DNA of 64,000 nt from Enterobacter asburiae (GTDB lineage Bacteria > Pseudomonadota > Gammaproteobacteria > Enterobacterales > Enterobacteriaceae): contig NZ_VRKN01000008.1 in assembly GCF_008080435.1 (NCBI RefSeq), positions 142,404-206,403 on the forward strand, given 5' to 3'. A program made the translations under genes and the position numbers. Position 1 is the first letter of the stretch; each line of letters starts with the position of its first letter. Positions 41,342-50,317 of this stretch are shown one piece after another. The notes under the pieces are model-generated. The model had not been told where the DNA came from. It did no database searches and saw nothing but the letters and a program-made list of their open reading frames with translations.

Positions 41342-42151
41342 ATGGACAAGAAAATCGGGTTTATCGGCTGCGGTAACATGGGCAAAGCCATCCTGGGCGG
41401 TTTGATCGCCAGCGGGCAGGTGCTGCCGGGTCAGATTTGGGTCTATACCCCGTCACCGGACAAGGTCGCCGCGTTGCGCGATCAATACGGGATCAACGCT
41501 GCCGAAAGCGCGCAGGAAGTGGCCCAGGTCGCCGATATCGTCTTTGGCGCCGTCAAGCCGAACATCATGATCAAAGTGCTGAGCGATATCACCTCCAGCC
41601 TGAATAAAGAGACGCTGGTCGTGTCGATTGCCGCGGGCGTCACGCTCGATCAGCTGGCGCGCGCGCTGGGTCACGATCGTAAAATCGTCCGCGCAATGCC
41701 CAACACTCCCTCCCTGGTCAACGCCGGCATGACCTCCGTCACGCCTAACGCGCTGGTGACCACAGAAGAAGTGGCCGATGTGCTGAACATTTTCCGCTGC
41801 TTCGGTGAAGCAGAAGTGATTGCCGAATCGATGATCCATCCGGTGGTCGGCGTGAGTGGCTCAGCCCCTGCCTATGTTTTCATGTTTTTAGAGGCGATGG
41901 CCGACGCCGCCGTGCTTGGCGGAATGCCGCGCGCGCAGGCGTATAAGTTTGCCGCGCAGGCCGTCATGGGCTCCGCCAAAATGGTGCTGGAAACCGGCAA
42001 ACACCCGGGTGAACTGAAAGATATGGTCTGCTCCCCGGGCGGTACCACCATCGAAGCGGTGCGGGTGCTGGAAGAGCGCGGATTCCGCTCGGCCGTCATT
42101 GAAGCGATGGCAAAATGCATGGAAAAATCAGAGAAGCTGAGTAAATCCTGA
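41342..42151 (+). CDS. proC: Pyrroline-5-carboxylate reductase
   Basis: Last step of proline synthesis, NADPH-dependent. 269 residues from ATG (a GTG one codon upstream is ignored). Rossmann motif IGFIGCGNMGKAILGGL, VRAMPNTPSLVNAG, and the C-terminal signature MVCSPGGTTIEAVRVLEERGFRS in the dimer domain. Converges with dgcC 16 bases apart. Confidence 0.98.
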   Translation: MDKKIGFIGCGNMGKAILGGLIASGQVLPGQIWVYTPSPDKVAALRDQYGINAAESAQEVAQVADIVFGAVKPNIMIKVLSDITSSLNKETLVVSIAAGVTLDQLARALGHDRKIVRAMPNTPSLVNAGMTSVTPNALVTTEEVADVLNIFRCFGEAEVIAESMIHPVVGVSGSAPAYVFMFLEAMADAAVLGGMPRAQAYKFAAQAVMGSAKMVLETGKHPGELKDMVCSPGGTTIEAVRVLEERGFRSAVIEAMAKCMEKSEKLSKS

Positions 42152-42167
42152 CACTCTCCGTCGGGCG

Positions 42168-43271
42168 TCAGGCGGCCACTTCGGTGCGGCCGCGCCCGGC
42201 ATTTTTCGCCCTGTACAGCGCCACGTCAGCCGCCTTCAGCCATTCCCGATAATGTCCAAACTGCGGTCCCCAGGGAGCAACGCCTACGCTAATGCGCAGC
42301 GCTTCTTTTGGCGCGCACGGTAACGACAGGTTTTCCAGCCGCTCATGCACCCGCGACATCACGGCGATGGCGCTTTCCGCCGCTGTCTGCGACATGATCA
42401 CCGCAAACTCATCCCCACCAAATCGGCCGATCGCATCGCCTGACCGCACCGACAGCTGGAGCTGACGCGTAATAGCGATGATCGCCTCGTCGCCCACGTC
42501 GTGCCCCCAGGTGTCGTTGATGTTTTTAAAGTGGTCGATATCAATCAGCAATATCGTGGCGGTGCTGTGGTCGCGCCGACAATGCTCAAATTCATTTCGC
42601 AGCAGCATTTCCCAGTGTCGGCGGTTAAAGACCCCGGTCATGCCGTCGCGGGTGCTCATCATTTCCAGCCGCCGCTTGTGCTCTGCAAGCCTGATGGCGG
42701 TGCGGTGGCTGAGCCAGGCAAACAGCATGGGATAAACCACGAGAACGGGCAGCGTTAAGCCCCACTCCACGAGGTCGGGGTTGAAGACGGCCACGCTCCC
42801 GACGAGTGGTAAGGTCACCAGCGCGGACAGCAGGGTCAACACGATCCCCGGGATAAACAGACGACAGCCGCCGGAGCCCATCATATTCATCCCCACCATC
42901 ATCACCAGCGCTGCCGTGGGTAACGCATTCATCCCCATCACGCCGATCCAGAGCCCGGCAATAATGGCATCGATTTTAAGATTGAAAATTTCCTGCTGAT
43001 GAGGTGAAGCGGCACGGCAGGATAGCTGCCAGGCGAAATGGGGCCAGACGAACGACCACCCCACCAGTAAAAGCCACCAGCCTCCGGGTAAAAAATGGGT
43101 GACCAGCATCCCCGCCACCGGGAAAAACATCGCCGCCAGCCCAACGGCGCGCGCCAGCCGAACTCGCCGGGCAAACTGAATGCCGGCGCGGTGAGGGTCA
43201 TCCTGAGAAAGGGTTAAATTCCACTCTTCCCGAATGCGCTTTTTGTTGTAATACGTTTCATCATTCATCAT
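42168..43271 (-). CDS. dgcC: Diguanylate cyclase DgcC (AdrA/YaiC)
   Basis: Makes cyclic di-GMP that switches on cellulose synthesis, usually under CsgD. 367 residues from the tandem ATGATG (E. coli 371). An N-terminal MASE2 membrane domain with several helices is followed by a GGDEF domain with the intact active site RFGGDEFAVI and no RxxD inhibitory site in the usual place. The ATG used in E. coli is an ATA here, and no clear Shine-Dalgarno precedes the remaining ATG; a 10-codon frame (43261-43293) overlaps the start. A TATAAT -10 lies at 43307-43302. Confidence 0.93.
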   Translation of the reverse strand: MMNDETYYNKKRIREEWNLTLSQDDPHRAGIQFARRVRLARAVGLAAMFFPVAGMLVTHFLPGGWWLLLVGWSFVWPHFAWQLSCRAASPHQQEIFNLKIDAIIAGLWIGVMGMNALPTAALVMMVGMNMMGSGGCRLFIPGIVLTLLSALVTLPLVGSVAVFNPDLVEWGLTLPVLVVYPMLFAWLSHRTAIRLAEHKRRLEMMSTRDGMTGVFNRRHWEMLLRNEFEHCRRDHSTATILLIDIDHFKNINDTWGHDVGDEAIIAITRQLQLSVRSGDAIGRFGGDEFAVIMSQTAAESAIAVMSRVHERLENLSLPCAPKEALRISVGVAPWGPQFGHYREWLKAADVALYRAKNAGRGRTEVAA

Positions 43272-43330
43272 TTTTGGGAATATTCTGAAACATTTTCCCA
43301 AATTATAGAGAGGGGGTCTGCGGGGAAAGT

Positions 43331-43356
43331 ATGAAATTTCGGGTGAGCCGCCGAAG
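43331..43356 (-). terminator. Hairpin after psiF
   Basis: GGGTGAGC ... GCTCACCC makes an 8-bp perfect stem with a TTCG-containing loop on the minus strand, 18 bases after psiF. The following T-tract (AAATTTC) is weak. It separates psiF from dgcC. Confidence 0.6.
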
Positions 43357-43373
43357 CCGCTCACCCGTTAGAA

Positions 43374-43694
43374 CTACACTTTTTTCTTCAGGCAGGCACT
43401 CATGAACTTGCTGCGGTCGTCCCCTTTCAGGGACTGCTCGGTTGCTTTCGCATTACACTCGCGCATTTTTTGCTGCTGCGGCGTCAGGCTTTTTTCAGCC
43501 GGTTTCGAGGCGCTATTTTTGAGGCAGTCGCTCATGTAGGTCTTGCGAGCATCTCCCTTCAGACTCTGAGACGTCGCCTGTTGATTGCAGGTGGTCATAC
43601 GCTGTTGTTGAGGCGTTAACGTTTTCTCTTCCGCGTTCGCCGATGCGATCAGGAACAGGCCAGAGAGCAGAGTAACCAGTAATGTTGTTTTCAT
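43374..43694 (-). CDS. psiF: Phosphate starvation-inducible protein PsiF
   Basis: 106 residues, as in E. coli. A signal peptide (about 1-21, ending ANA) precedes two tandem copies of a 35-residue unit, each LTPQQQ(R/K)M..CN..AT.QSLKGD.R...M..CLK (about 26-60 and 70-104), each with two Cys that probably form disulfides in the periplasm. Function unknown. Lies downstream of phoA and co-regulated with it in E. coli. Confidence 0.95.
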   Translation of the reverse strand: MKTTLLVTLLSGLFLIASANAEEKTLTPQQQRMTTCNQQATSQSLKGDARKTYMSDCLKNSASKPAEKSLTPQQQKMRECNAKATEQSLKGDDRSKFMSACLKKKV

Positions 43695-43742
43695 TGCACC
43701 ATCCTTTTGTGAATATTCCCTGTAAGTCTGGTTCGTGACAGG

Positions 43743-43777
43743 AAAAAAACCACCCGGCAGATGTGATTTCCGCCGGG
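43743..43777 (-). terminator. Intrinsic terminator after phoA
   Basis: On the minus strand CCCGGC...GCCGGG with additional inner pairing (GGAAATC/GATGT-type, imperfect) is followed by TGGTTTTTTT. It is seven bases beyond the phoA stop, so psiF would depend on readthrough or on its own promoter. Confidence 0.75.
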
Positions 43778-43783
43778 ATTTTA

Positions 43784-45199
43784 TTATTTAAGACCCAGCG
43801 CAGATTTCATGGTGTAGAACAGATCCGTCTGATCGGTCAGGCCTACCACGTTTGCCGCGTGCGGGCCGTAGGCTGCAATGCGCAGCTGGGTGCCCGTGTG
43901 CTCCATGGACTCTTCTTCAGAGTTGCCGTAGCTCAACACCATGACGGCGCCATCTTTGGTGTTCAGCGCCTGCGTCAGGCCCGGGGCTTTGGTATCTGGC
44001 GGAATGATCTGGCTGGCATGCGCATGGTCCGCGGTGACCACCACCAGGGTGTTACCGTCTTTTTTCGCGAACTCCAGCGCCTTCTGCACCGCTTCGTCCA
44101 GATCGACGGTTTCGCCAATCTGGCCGCACGGATTCGCCGCATGATCCTGCTTATCGATCGACGCGCCTTCCACCTGCAGGAAGAACCCTTTTTCGCTCTT
44201 GCTCAGCAGAGAGATGGCTTTATCGGTCATCGCCGCCAGCGTCGGTACGCTGTCCGTGCGTTTCGGGTTCGGGGTGCAGGTCACTGCAGGCTGATCGATA
44301 TTGCCGTGATAAGAGGCTTTTGGTCCTTCCCAGCGCACGGGCATGTTGCCGTCAGAGAATAGCCCCAGCAGCGGTTTGTCCTGGTTCGCGTCGGTGATTG
44401 CTGCCAGCGAATTTGCATCACTCACCAGCTGATAGCCGCGGGCCTGCGCCTGCTCGCTCAGCGTTTTGCCCTGCCACTCGCCCGCCGTCGCGGTTTCCGC
44501 GAAGGTTTTCGCGCCGCCGCCCAGCGTCACGTCAGGACGCGCATTCAGCAGCTGTTCCGTAATCGAGCCTTTGCCGCCTTTTTCCAGCGCGTTTGTTGGG
44601 CATTTTTCACTGGTCACTGACGGGCCGTAGCATTTACGCGAGGTCACGTGTGCCACCAGCGCCGCAGGCGTCGCATCCTGAAGTTCAGCGGTGGAGACGT
44701 TGCCGGTCGCCAGGCCCGCCGCTTTTGCCATCTCCAGAAGGGTTTGATGATCTTTTTCGTGAATATCCACACCCAGCGCGCCATTATAGGTTTTCACGCC
44801 GGTGGACCACGCCGTGGCAGAGGCCGCGGAGTCCGTTACGTAATCCGGTCTACCGGTTTTTTTATCCAGCGCGTAATGGGTATATTGTCCAGTCAAGGGT
44901 AATGCGTCGATACCTTTAAAAAAGCCGCCCGCCCCCTCGGCATAATTTCGCGCCGCCGTGATTTCGGAATCGCCCATTCCATCGCCAATAAGCAGAATAA
45001 TATTTTTCGCCGGCTTATCATTCAACGAAGCACGAATAGCGGCAGTTTGATCTTCTGATAAACGGCGTGCGCCGCCAGGCTGGGTGATATCCCCTTTTGC
45101 CGCACGATTATCCAGCACGCTGGTATGAGCAGTATCGGCATAAATGGCAGGGGTAATTAACAGGGGAAGTAATGCGATGAAAAGTGCGCTCTGTTTCAA
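43784..45199 (-). CDS. phoA: Alkaline phosphatase
   Basis: Periplasmic phosphomonoesterase of the Pho regulon. 471 residues with signal peptide (about 1-21, ending IYA). The nucleophile Ser lies in [13 protein letters not shown], metal ligands in [17 protein letters not shown] and [15 protein letters not shown], and the C-terminal [13 protein letters not shown] and [16 protein letters not shown] are intact. Two disulfide pairs are predicted as in E. coli. A Pho box and -10 lie upstream. Confidence 0.98.
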   Translation of the reverse strand: MKQSALFIALLPLLITPAIYADTAHTSVLDNRAAKGDITQPGGARRLSEDQTAAIRASLNDKPAKNIILLIGDGMGDSEITAARNYAEGAGGFFKGIDALPLTGQYTHYALDKKTGRPDYVTDSAASATAWSTGVKTYNGALGVDIHEKDHQTLLEMAKAAGLATGNVSTAELQDATPAALVAHVTSRKCYGPSVTSEKCPTNALEKGGKGSITEQLLNARPDVTLGGGAKTFAETATAGEWQGKTLSEQAQARGYQLVSDANSLAAITDANQDKPLLGLFSDGNMPVRWEGPKASYHGNIDQPAVTCTPNPKRTDSVPTLAAMTDKAISLLSKSEKGFFLQVEGASIDKQDHAANPCGQIGETVDLDEAVQKALEFAKKDGNTLVVVTADHAHASQIIPPDTKAPGLTQALNTKDGAVMVLSYGNSEEESMEHTGTQLRIAAYGPHAANVVGLTDQTDLFYTMKSALGLK

Positions 45200-45243
45200 T
45201 TTATTTTCTCCATGTAAAAATACATAAAAATAAAAACAGAGCG

Positions 45244-45277
45244 ACTATAGGCATCCTGCATGACAATTCTATGACAC
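45244..45277 (-). promoter_or_regulatory. phoA promoter with Pho box
   Basis: Minus strand GTGTCATAGAATTGTCATG (45277-45259) matches the Pho box with two TGTCAT repeats 11 bases apart; TATAGT (45249-45244) is the -10, so the Pho box replaces the -35 as usual for PhoB-activated promoters. Confidence 0.85.
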
Positions 45278-45298
45278 GTCGTTACGTCCTGTGACGGT

Positions 45299-45559
45299 TT
45301 AGCTGCGCGGATGCCTTAACAGCTTCTTTACGTACTGGTGGAGCATCTCGGCATCCTCAACCGGGACCTGCGATTCAGGTCTGACGCTGTCCAGCGCGCC
45401 TTCTACGCTCTCAATCAACGCTTGTTGATCGGTTTTCGCCATTTGTCGCAGCAGCGCGGTGACCACAATTTCCAGCGCTTCGACCTGGGCAACCAGCTCT
45501 TTTGACTCTTCTTCCTTTTGTGCCAGTTTGACCAGCAATTCAGCAATGAGATTTTTCAT
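45299..45559 (-). CDS. iraP: Anti-adapter protein IraP
   Basis: Binds RssB and so blocks delivery of sigma-S to ClpXP, stabilising RpoS in phosphate (and, in Salmonella, magnesium) starvation. Start at MKNLIAELL gives 86 residues, the E. coli length; an upstream in-frame ATG adds 28 non-conserved residues. Helical, with a coiled-coil core [23 protein letters not shown]. Next to phoA, as in E. coli. Confidence 0.95.
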   Translation of the reverse strand: MKNLIAELLVKLAQKEEESKELVAQVEALEIVVTALLRQMAKTDQQALIESVEGALDSVRPESQVPVEDAEMLHQYVKKLLRHPRS

Positions 45560-45698
45560 CGTGCCAGTTCCTTTTTCAGTTTTGTCTGAAGTTAGCATTC
45601 TGAATCCATAATGCAAAGAGAAGAAAATTATTATGGTATGCAAAAGTGATACAGGAATGAAAATAAAGGTCCATCGCGGTGAGCGAAACGTTTTGCTA

Positions 45699-45735
45699 TA
45701 AAAAAATGCCGCATTTTGTTATATAAAAATGCGGC
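45699..45735 (-). terminator. Intrinsic terminator after the MFS gene
   Basis: Minus strand GCCGCATTTT-TATATAAC-AAAATGCGGC (10-bp perfect stem) followed by ATTTTTTTAT. It lies 35 bases after the exporter's stop and insulates iraP. Confidence 0.92.
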
Positions 45736-45769
45736 CATCATAAGAATATATAATGCATCAGCGAAATGG

Positions 45770-46984
45770 TTATCTCGCCGACCTGGCCTCCGCCATTTGT
45801 CTGCGACGACGCAGCGCAATAGCCAGCTGGATAATATTGATTAAAACGACAATCGCCGTGGCCGCAAATACCCAACGAAAACCGGCCATCGCGGAAACAG
45901 ATGCACCAATAAGCGGACCTGCCACATTCCCCAGATACATAAATGACTGGTTATAGCCAAAAATACGCCCCGTCACCTGGTCGCTGGAATATTTAACCAG
46001 CAGGGTCTGTACCGCAGGCAACATTGCGCCATCCGCAAAGCCGAGCAGAAATCGCAATACGCCAAGCTGAAGTGGAGAGGTGACGAACGACATCGCGAAG
46101 AAGAGCACGACCGCAAAGATCAGCGTAGCCATCAGGATGCGCGCCGTGCCGATCCTGTCACCCAGTTTTCCCAGACGCGGCGCGGAAATCAGGGCGGATA
46201 CGCCCGGCACGGCGGCAATCATGCCGCTCAAAAAAGCAATATTTGTGCTATCCGGCTCCATCGACTTGATAAACAGCGCCAGAATCGGACCAACCGAACC
46301 GTTACAGAGCTGGATCACCATGGTAGTCACAAACAGGCTGATCATCAGTCCCGGATAAGGCAGTGAGGCGAAGACGGCCTTGCCGCTCAGGCGTTCAGAT
46401 TTACTGATAACCGGGCGGCCCCCCTCTTTGATAAGAAAGAGCGTGACCAGAAAACTGACCACCAGCAGGATCGCGGTGATGATAAATACCGCGCGCAGCC
46501 CGACGTGGTCCGCCAGAAAGCCGCCCAGCAGCGGACCGCCGATGACGCCGCTGATCTGTGCCGTGGAGAGCGTACTCAGCGCCCAGCCGCTACGCTCACG
46601 CGGCACCTGAGAGGCGACCAGCGCCATGGCATTCGGAATGTACCCGGACGTCAGCCCCATCACCGCACGCAGGAAAAACAGCTGCCAGACGTTGGTGGCG
46701 AAAGCCTGCAGCAGAATGGCAATCGCCATCCCGAGCGAGGCACGCAGTAGCATCAGCTTTCGGCCTTTCCGATCCGCCAGGCTACCCCACATCGGTGACA
46801 CAATAGCGGACACCAGAAACGTGACGCTGAACGTCAGACCGGACCACATGGAGAGCGCTTCATGCGAGGTCACCCCCAGCTGCGAGACGTACAGTGGCAG
46901 GAACGGCAGGATCTGGCTGATGGCCAGCCCGGTAAAGAAGCAGCCGAACCAGACCGAGATGAGATTAACTTTCCAGGATTCCAT
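45770..46984 (-). CDS. MdtG-like MFS multidrug efflux transporter
   Basis: 404-residue major facilitator of the DHA1 type with 12 predicted membrane segments. It resembles E. coli MdtG along its whole length: [14 protein letters not shown], the loop 2-3 motif [15 protein letters not shown], motif C in [16 protein letters not shown] and [14 protein letters not shown]. coli mdtG lies at another locus, so this is a paralogue or relocated copy. Substrate unknown. Upstream are a perfect CRP site and a 16-bp palindrome; a small membrane ORF precedes it on the same strand. Confidence 0.9.
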   Translation of the reverse strand: MESWKVNLISVWFGCFFTGLAISQILPFLPLYVSQLGVTSHEALSMWSGLTFSVTFLVSAIVSPMWGSLADRKGRKLMLLRASLGMAIAILLQAFATNVWQLFFLRAVMGLTSGYIPNAMALVASQVPRERSGWALSTLSTAQISGVIGGPLLGGFLADHVGLRAVFIITAILLVVSFLVTLFLIKEGGRPVISKSERLSGKAVFASLPYPGLMISLFVTTMVIQLCNGSVGPILALFIKSMEPDSTNIAFLSGMIAAVPGVSALISAPRLGKLGDRIGTARILMATLIFAVVLFFAMSFVTSPLQLGVLRFLLGFADGAMLPAVQTLLVKYSSDQVTGRIFGYNQSFMYLGNVAGPLIGASVSAMAGFRWVFAATAIVVLINIIQLAIALRRRRQMAEARSAR

Positions 46985-47004
46985 AAAGAAATAGTCTTCA
47001 TTTT

Positions 47005-47020
47005 TAGGCGAATTCGCCTA
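47005..47020. promoter_or_regulatory. 16-bp perfect palindrome upstream of the MFS gene
   Basis: TAGGCGAATTCGCCTA is fully self-complementary and ends 20 bases before the MFS start codon. It fits a dimeric repressor operator (for example TetR- or MarR-type), or a small hairpin in the mRNA leader. No regulator gene is adjacent. Confidence 0.5.
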
Positions 47021-47105
47021 CAGATTAGCAAGTTACGCGTTTTGACGTCGCACCAGAGATGCGGCCTGCCTGACTTTGGTGTTTTATCTTCCCAGTCATC
47101 ATATT

Positions 47106-47121
47106 TGTGAAATAAGTCACA
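47106..47121 (-). promoter_or_regulatory. Perfect CRP-type binding site
   Basis: TGTGA-AATAAG-TCACA matches both CRP half-sites fully. On the minus strand a -10-like GATAAA (47088-47083) lies at the distance expected for a class II CRP promoter (site centred near -41.5) reading towards the MFS gene. It could alternatively act on ddlA. Confidence 0.65.
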
Positions 47122-47123
47122 AT

Positions 47124-47213
47124 TCATCCATTTTCTGGCGGAATATTATGCTTCAACAGCAGGCGCGCGAACGACGTTGCAACAGCCACAACGATGAAAA
47201 CGGTCAGCAGCAT
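47124..47213 (-). CDS. Possible small membrane peptide (29 residues)
   Basis: A 30-codon frame beginning MLLTVFIVVAVATSFARLL and ending PPENG. Residues 2-20 form one hydrophobic membrane segment with a positively charged flank (R, K, H) and a short polar tail, like known enterobacterial one-helix small proteins. AAAAGGAAAA precedes the ATG as a plausible ribosome-binding site, with GGGAGGAGAG further up. The stop is two bases before a CRP site. I do not recognise it; chance cannot be excluded without conservation data. Confidence 0.4.
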   Translation of the reverse strand: MLLTVFIVVAVATSFARLLLKHNIPPENG

Positions 47214-47328
47214 TTTTCCTTTTACTCTCCTCCCTTAACATTCCCCAAAACATTATTACAGAAGGCCGCGAAACCCGCCGGGCATCATGGTATGTTATTG
47301 GCTTTTCGTCAGACTGGAAGAGAGTGAG

Positions 47329-48429
47329 ATGGCTAAGCAGCGCGTAGGTATTGTCTTTGGGGGAAAATCAGCGGAGCACGAAGTATCATTGCAATCGGCC
47401 AAAAATATCGTTGATGCGATCGATAAAAGCCGTTTCGACGTGGTGCTGCTGGGCATTGATAAACAGGGCCAGTGGCACGTTAACGATGCCAGCCAGTATC
47501 TGCTTAATGCTCACGATCCGGCACACATCGCCCTTAATCCTTCAGAAGTGAGCGTCGCCACCGTACCCGGCGTCGTGAAGGGGCAACTCATCGACGCCGG
47601 CAATGCACAGGCTCTCGCCCAGATCGACGTTGTCTTCCCCATCGTTCACGGCACTCTGGGGGAAGATGGTTCCCTGCAGGGTATGCTGCGCATGGCCAAC
47701 CTGCCGTTCGTCGGCTCGGACGTCCTCGGCTCTGCCGCGTGCATGGACAAAGACGTCACCAAACGCCTGCTGCGTGATGCCGGGCTGAGCATTGCGCCAT
47801 TCGTGACCCTCACCCGCGCCAACCGCGACAAGCACAGCTTCGCGCAAATTAGCGGAGTGCTGGGGTTGCCGCTGTTTGTGAAGCCTGCAAATCAGGGCTC
47901 CTCCGTGGGCGTCAGCAAAGTCACCAGCGAAGCAGAGTTCGCGCAGGCGGTCCTTCTGGCGTTTGAGTTCGACCATAAAGTGGTGGTTGAGCAGGGCATC
48001 AAAGGCCGTGAAATTGAGTGCGCCGTGCTGGGCAACGATTTTCCACAGGCGAGCACCTGCGGCGAAGTGGTCTTAAACAGCGACTTCTACTCGTACGACA
48101 CCAAATACATTGATGACAAAGGCGCGCAGGTTGTCGTTCCTGCGGATATCGATCCGGCGATTAACGATAAGATCCGGGCGATCGCCATTCGCGCTTATCA
48201 GACGCTCGGCTGCTGCGGCATGGCGCGCGTGGATGTATTCCTGACGCCGGAAAACGAGGTGGTGATCAATGAAATCAACACGCTGCCGGGGTTCACTAAC
48301 ATCAGCATGTATCCGAAACTGTGGCAGGCAAGCGGCCTGAGCTACCCGGAATTGATCACCCGCCTGATCGAACTGGCGCTGGAGCGTCACGCCGCCGACA
48401 GCGCCCTTAAAAGTTCCGTTAACGGTTAA
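47329..48429 (+). CDS. ddlA: D-alanine-D-alanine ligase A
   Basis: ATP-grasp enzyme making D-Ala-D-Ala for peptidoglycan. Start at [20 protein letters not shown] gives 366 residues (E. coli 364); an upstream in-frame ATG is not conserved. Motifs: [47 protein letters not shown] and [20 protein letters not shown]. Its stop codon overlaps that of yaiZ on the other strand (TTAA shared). Confidence 0.98.
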   Translation: MAKQRVGIVFGGKSAEHEVSLQSAKNIVDAIDKSRFDVVLLGIDKQGQWHVNDASQYLLNAHDPAHIALNPSEVSVATVPGVVKGQLIDAGNAQALAQIDVVFPIVHGTLGEDGSLQGMLRMANLPFVGSDVLGSAACMDKDVTKRLLRDAGLSIAPFVTLTRANRDKHSFAQISGVLGLPLFVKPANQGSSVGVSKVTSEAEFAQAVLLAFEFDHKVVVEQGIKGREIECAVLGNDFPQASTCGEVVLNSDFYSYDTKYIDDKGAQVVVPADIDPAINDKIRAIAIRAYQTLGCCGMARVDVFLTPENEVVINEINTLPGFTNISMYPKLWQASGLSYPELITRLIELALERHAADSALKSSVNG

Positions 48430-48662
48430 TCGGCGTTCTTCGCCGACTCCGTCTCATCCGCTGTCGTCGCTTCAGGACGACGGCGGATAATCAACCCCGC
48501 CAGCCAGAAACTTATCACCCAGGTCACCAGCCCGACGGCATACGTTTGCCACCCTTTTGCTTCAAACCCCAACAGGCCCACGACACCGTTAAGAATAAAG
48601 ATCAGCCCGATAGCAAAGGCGTAGTAGTGCCAGTCACGGCGTAGTTTGGACGTGAGCTTCAT
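48426..48662 (-). CDS. yaiZ: YaiZ family membrane protein (DUF2754)
   Basis: 78 residues with two membrane helices ([19 protein letters not shown] and [19 protein letters not shown]) that match E. coli YaiZ almost exactly; the C-terminal tail is longer and acidic. A start nine codons further up is possible. Function unknown. Convergent with and overlapping the ddlA stop, divergent from yaiY. Confidence 0.93.
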   Translation of the reverse strand: MKLTSKLRRDWHYYAFAIGLIFILNGVVGLLGFEAKGWQTYAVGLVTWVISFWLAGLIIRRRPEATTADETESAKNAD

Positions 48663-48751
48663 AACAACTCCGGCAGGGAAAAAAGACATCCTCTCACAGT
48701 TTTACGGCCAGGTCTGTGGCAGATGCGGAAATTCTGAAACGCGACGCAATT

Positions 48752-48763
48752 TCACTTAAGTGA
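48752..48763. promoter_or_regulatory. 12-bp palindrome between yaiZ and yaiY
   Basis: TCACTTAAGTGA is perfectly self-complementary and lies inside a wider ATTTCA...TGAAAT frame. It is in the 247-base divergent region, about 90 bases before yaiZ and 150 before yaiY. Candidate operator; the protein is not identifiable. Confidence 0.35.
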
Positions 48764-48909
48764 TGAAATTGTGATGTGCTGCAGAAATCGACAATCCAGG
48801 AGGATTCCGGCGCGTAAATTACCACGATTCTGATATTGACAAATGCGATGACCTGTCAAACTCACCCCGTAAGACGCGTATTGAAACAGAGTAATATTCG
48901 GGAGGTCAT

Positions 48910-49209
48910 ATGGCTGACTTTACATTGTCGAAACCGATTTTTGGCGGCAAACCAAAAACCTCCACGGCGGGTAATATCGCTTATGCCCTGTTTGTCCTGT
49001 TCTGCTTCTGGGCTGGTTCCCAGCTGCTCAATATGCTGGTCCATGCGCCAGGCGTTTATGAACACCTGATGCAGGTACAGGATAACGGACGCCCGCGAGT
49101 GGAGATTGGGTTTGGTGTCAGTACCCTGTTCGGCCTGATTCCCTTCCTCGCGGGATGTATGATTCTGGGCGTTGTGGCGTTAGTTTTGCGCTTTCGCCGT
49201 CGCCGTTAA
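48910..49209 (+). CDS. yaiY: YaiY family inner membrane protein (DUF2755)
   Basis: 99 residues (E. coli 102). Two membrane helices ([21 protein letters not shown] and [21 protein letters not shown]) and a basic RFRRRR tail. Function unknown; conserved neighbour of sbmA-yaiW. The GGGAGGTC just before the ATG is a good ribosome-binding site. Its stop overlaps that of yaiW on the opposite strand. Confidence 0.94.
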   Translation: MADFTLSKPIFGGKPKTSTAGNIAYALFVLFCFWAGSQLLNMLVHAPGVYEHLMQVQDNGRPRVEIGFGVSTLFGLIPFLAGCMILGVVALVLRFRRRR

Positions 49210-50303
49210 AGCCCCATACAGCGAGCCCGGCGATCGTCCACGCGTTTTGCGAACCATGCGGTGGTCAGGTTACGCGTGATCTTCGGACTTTCCAGTTGGA
49301 TCCCTGGCAGGATAGCCTTCGGTAACGTTTTCCCGCTTTTCTGCTCTGCAAGCGCAAATACCTTCTTGTACAGATCCGTTTTCTCAAATGCCAGGCTGTC
49401 GCCTTTCTCAAGCTGACGGCGAATATCGCTGTTGCTCAAGCCAAGCGTTGTCGATAATTTTCGTACTGCCAGCTCGGTGCTTCCCGCCTCGCTGCTGCCG
49501 TAAGCGATGAGATCGCCGTCCAGCGCCAGCTTGACGCCGCTCGCGCGGCTGACCGCACTCTGAAATGCCGCATTACGGCTGGCATACCAGCCCGCGTTAA
49601 AGTCGGCGAAGCGGTACAGCGGCTCATTGTAGTTCGCCGGATAGTTCAGCAGATGCCGGGTGCCGAACCACAGCCCACCGCGCAGGGAGAAGACCTCCTG
49701 GCGCACCGTACCGTCGATTTTCCACGGGTAGCCGTCGGTATGCTTCTCTGCGAACGCAATGCTCACCTGCATCGGACCACCGGTGTGTACCGGGTTCAGT
49801 GAGCCAAACAGCTTCTGCCCCATCGGGACCATACTGATGAAATCATCAAAGATGGCGCTAAGCTGTTTTTCGGTTTTCACCGTATCCAACCGTTCACTGT
49901 AGCTTTTGCCGTTCGGCGAGGTGATTTTAAGCGCGGTGTGCACGAGGAACACCGGGATATGCATGGATTCCGCGCGGCGGTCGATCTCTTTCCAGGCAAT
50001 TTTGTTCAGACCCGGCACAACCGGGTCTGACTGGTACATTGACTCCTGCTGCGCCACCGCGAGCACCGAGCAGATATTCTCCTCGGTCGGCGCGATCTTT
50101 TGGCTTTCAAAGGTTTTTGCCAGGGCATCTGCCCACGCATTGCGATCCTTCACGCTGGCGGGCATTTTCTGCCTCACAACGCTTGCCACATCAACGGGCT
50201 TCTCCCCCTTTTTGAGCGGAGCGGCCCCTTTTTCGGCACAGCCTGCCAGCACCAGAGCGGCCAGCAAGGACAACGGTAACGCGCGCGGTACGGCAAAAGA
50301 CAT
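49206..50303 (-). CDS. yaiW: Surface-exposed lipoprotein YaiW (DUF1615)
   Basis: 365 residues (E. coli 364). Signal peptide with lipobox LVLAGC (Cys about residue 22), then a soluble domain with a lysozyme-like [11 protein letters not shown] segment and [35 protein letters not shown]. In E. coli YaiW is an outer-membrane lipoprotein acting with SbmA in uptake of proline-rich peptides. Starts 14 bases after sbmA in the same operon. Confidence 0.95.
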   Translation of the reverse strand: MSFAVPRALPLSLLAALVLAGCAEKGAAPLKKGEKPVDVASVVRQKMPASVKDRNAWADALAKTFESQKIAPTEENICSVLAVAQQESMYQSDPVVPGLNKIAWKEIDRRAESMHIPVFLVHTALKITSPNGKSYSERLDTVKTEKQLSAIFDDFISMVPMGQKLFGSLNPVHTGGPMQVSIAFAEKHTDGYPWKIDGTVRQEVFSLRGGLWFGTRHLLNYPANYNEPLYRFADFNAGWYASRNAAFQSAVSRASGVKLALDGDLIAYGSSEAGSTELAVRKLSTTLGLSNSDIRRQLEKGDSLAFEKTDLYKKVFALAEQKSGKTLPKAILPGIQLESPKITRNLTTAWFAKRVDDRRARCMGL

Positions 50304-50317
50304 AGCAACTTCCTGTA

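Larger units (their letters stand above)
46985..47328. other. Divergent intergenic region between the MFS gene and ddlA
   Basis: 344 bases. Contents: a 16-bp perfect palindrome near the MFS start, a perfect CRP-type site with a plausible class II -10 for the MFS gene, a 29-codon membrane-peptide ORF on the minus strand, and the ddlA promoter and leader. An 83-codon plus-strand frame overlapping this region has no family resemblance and is not called. Confidence 0.7.

Noticed and set aside
43272..43364. N-terminal extension of dgcC by 31 codons
   Set aside because: The extension runs through the likely promoter (TATAAT at 43307-43302) and the psiF hairpin and is not conserved in DgcC.
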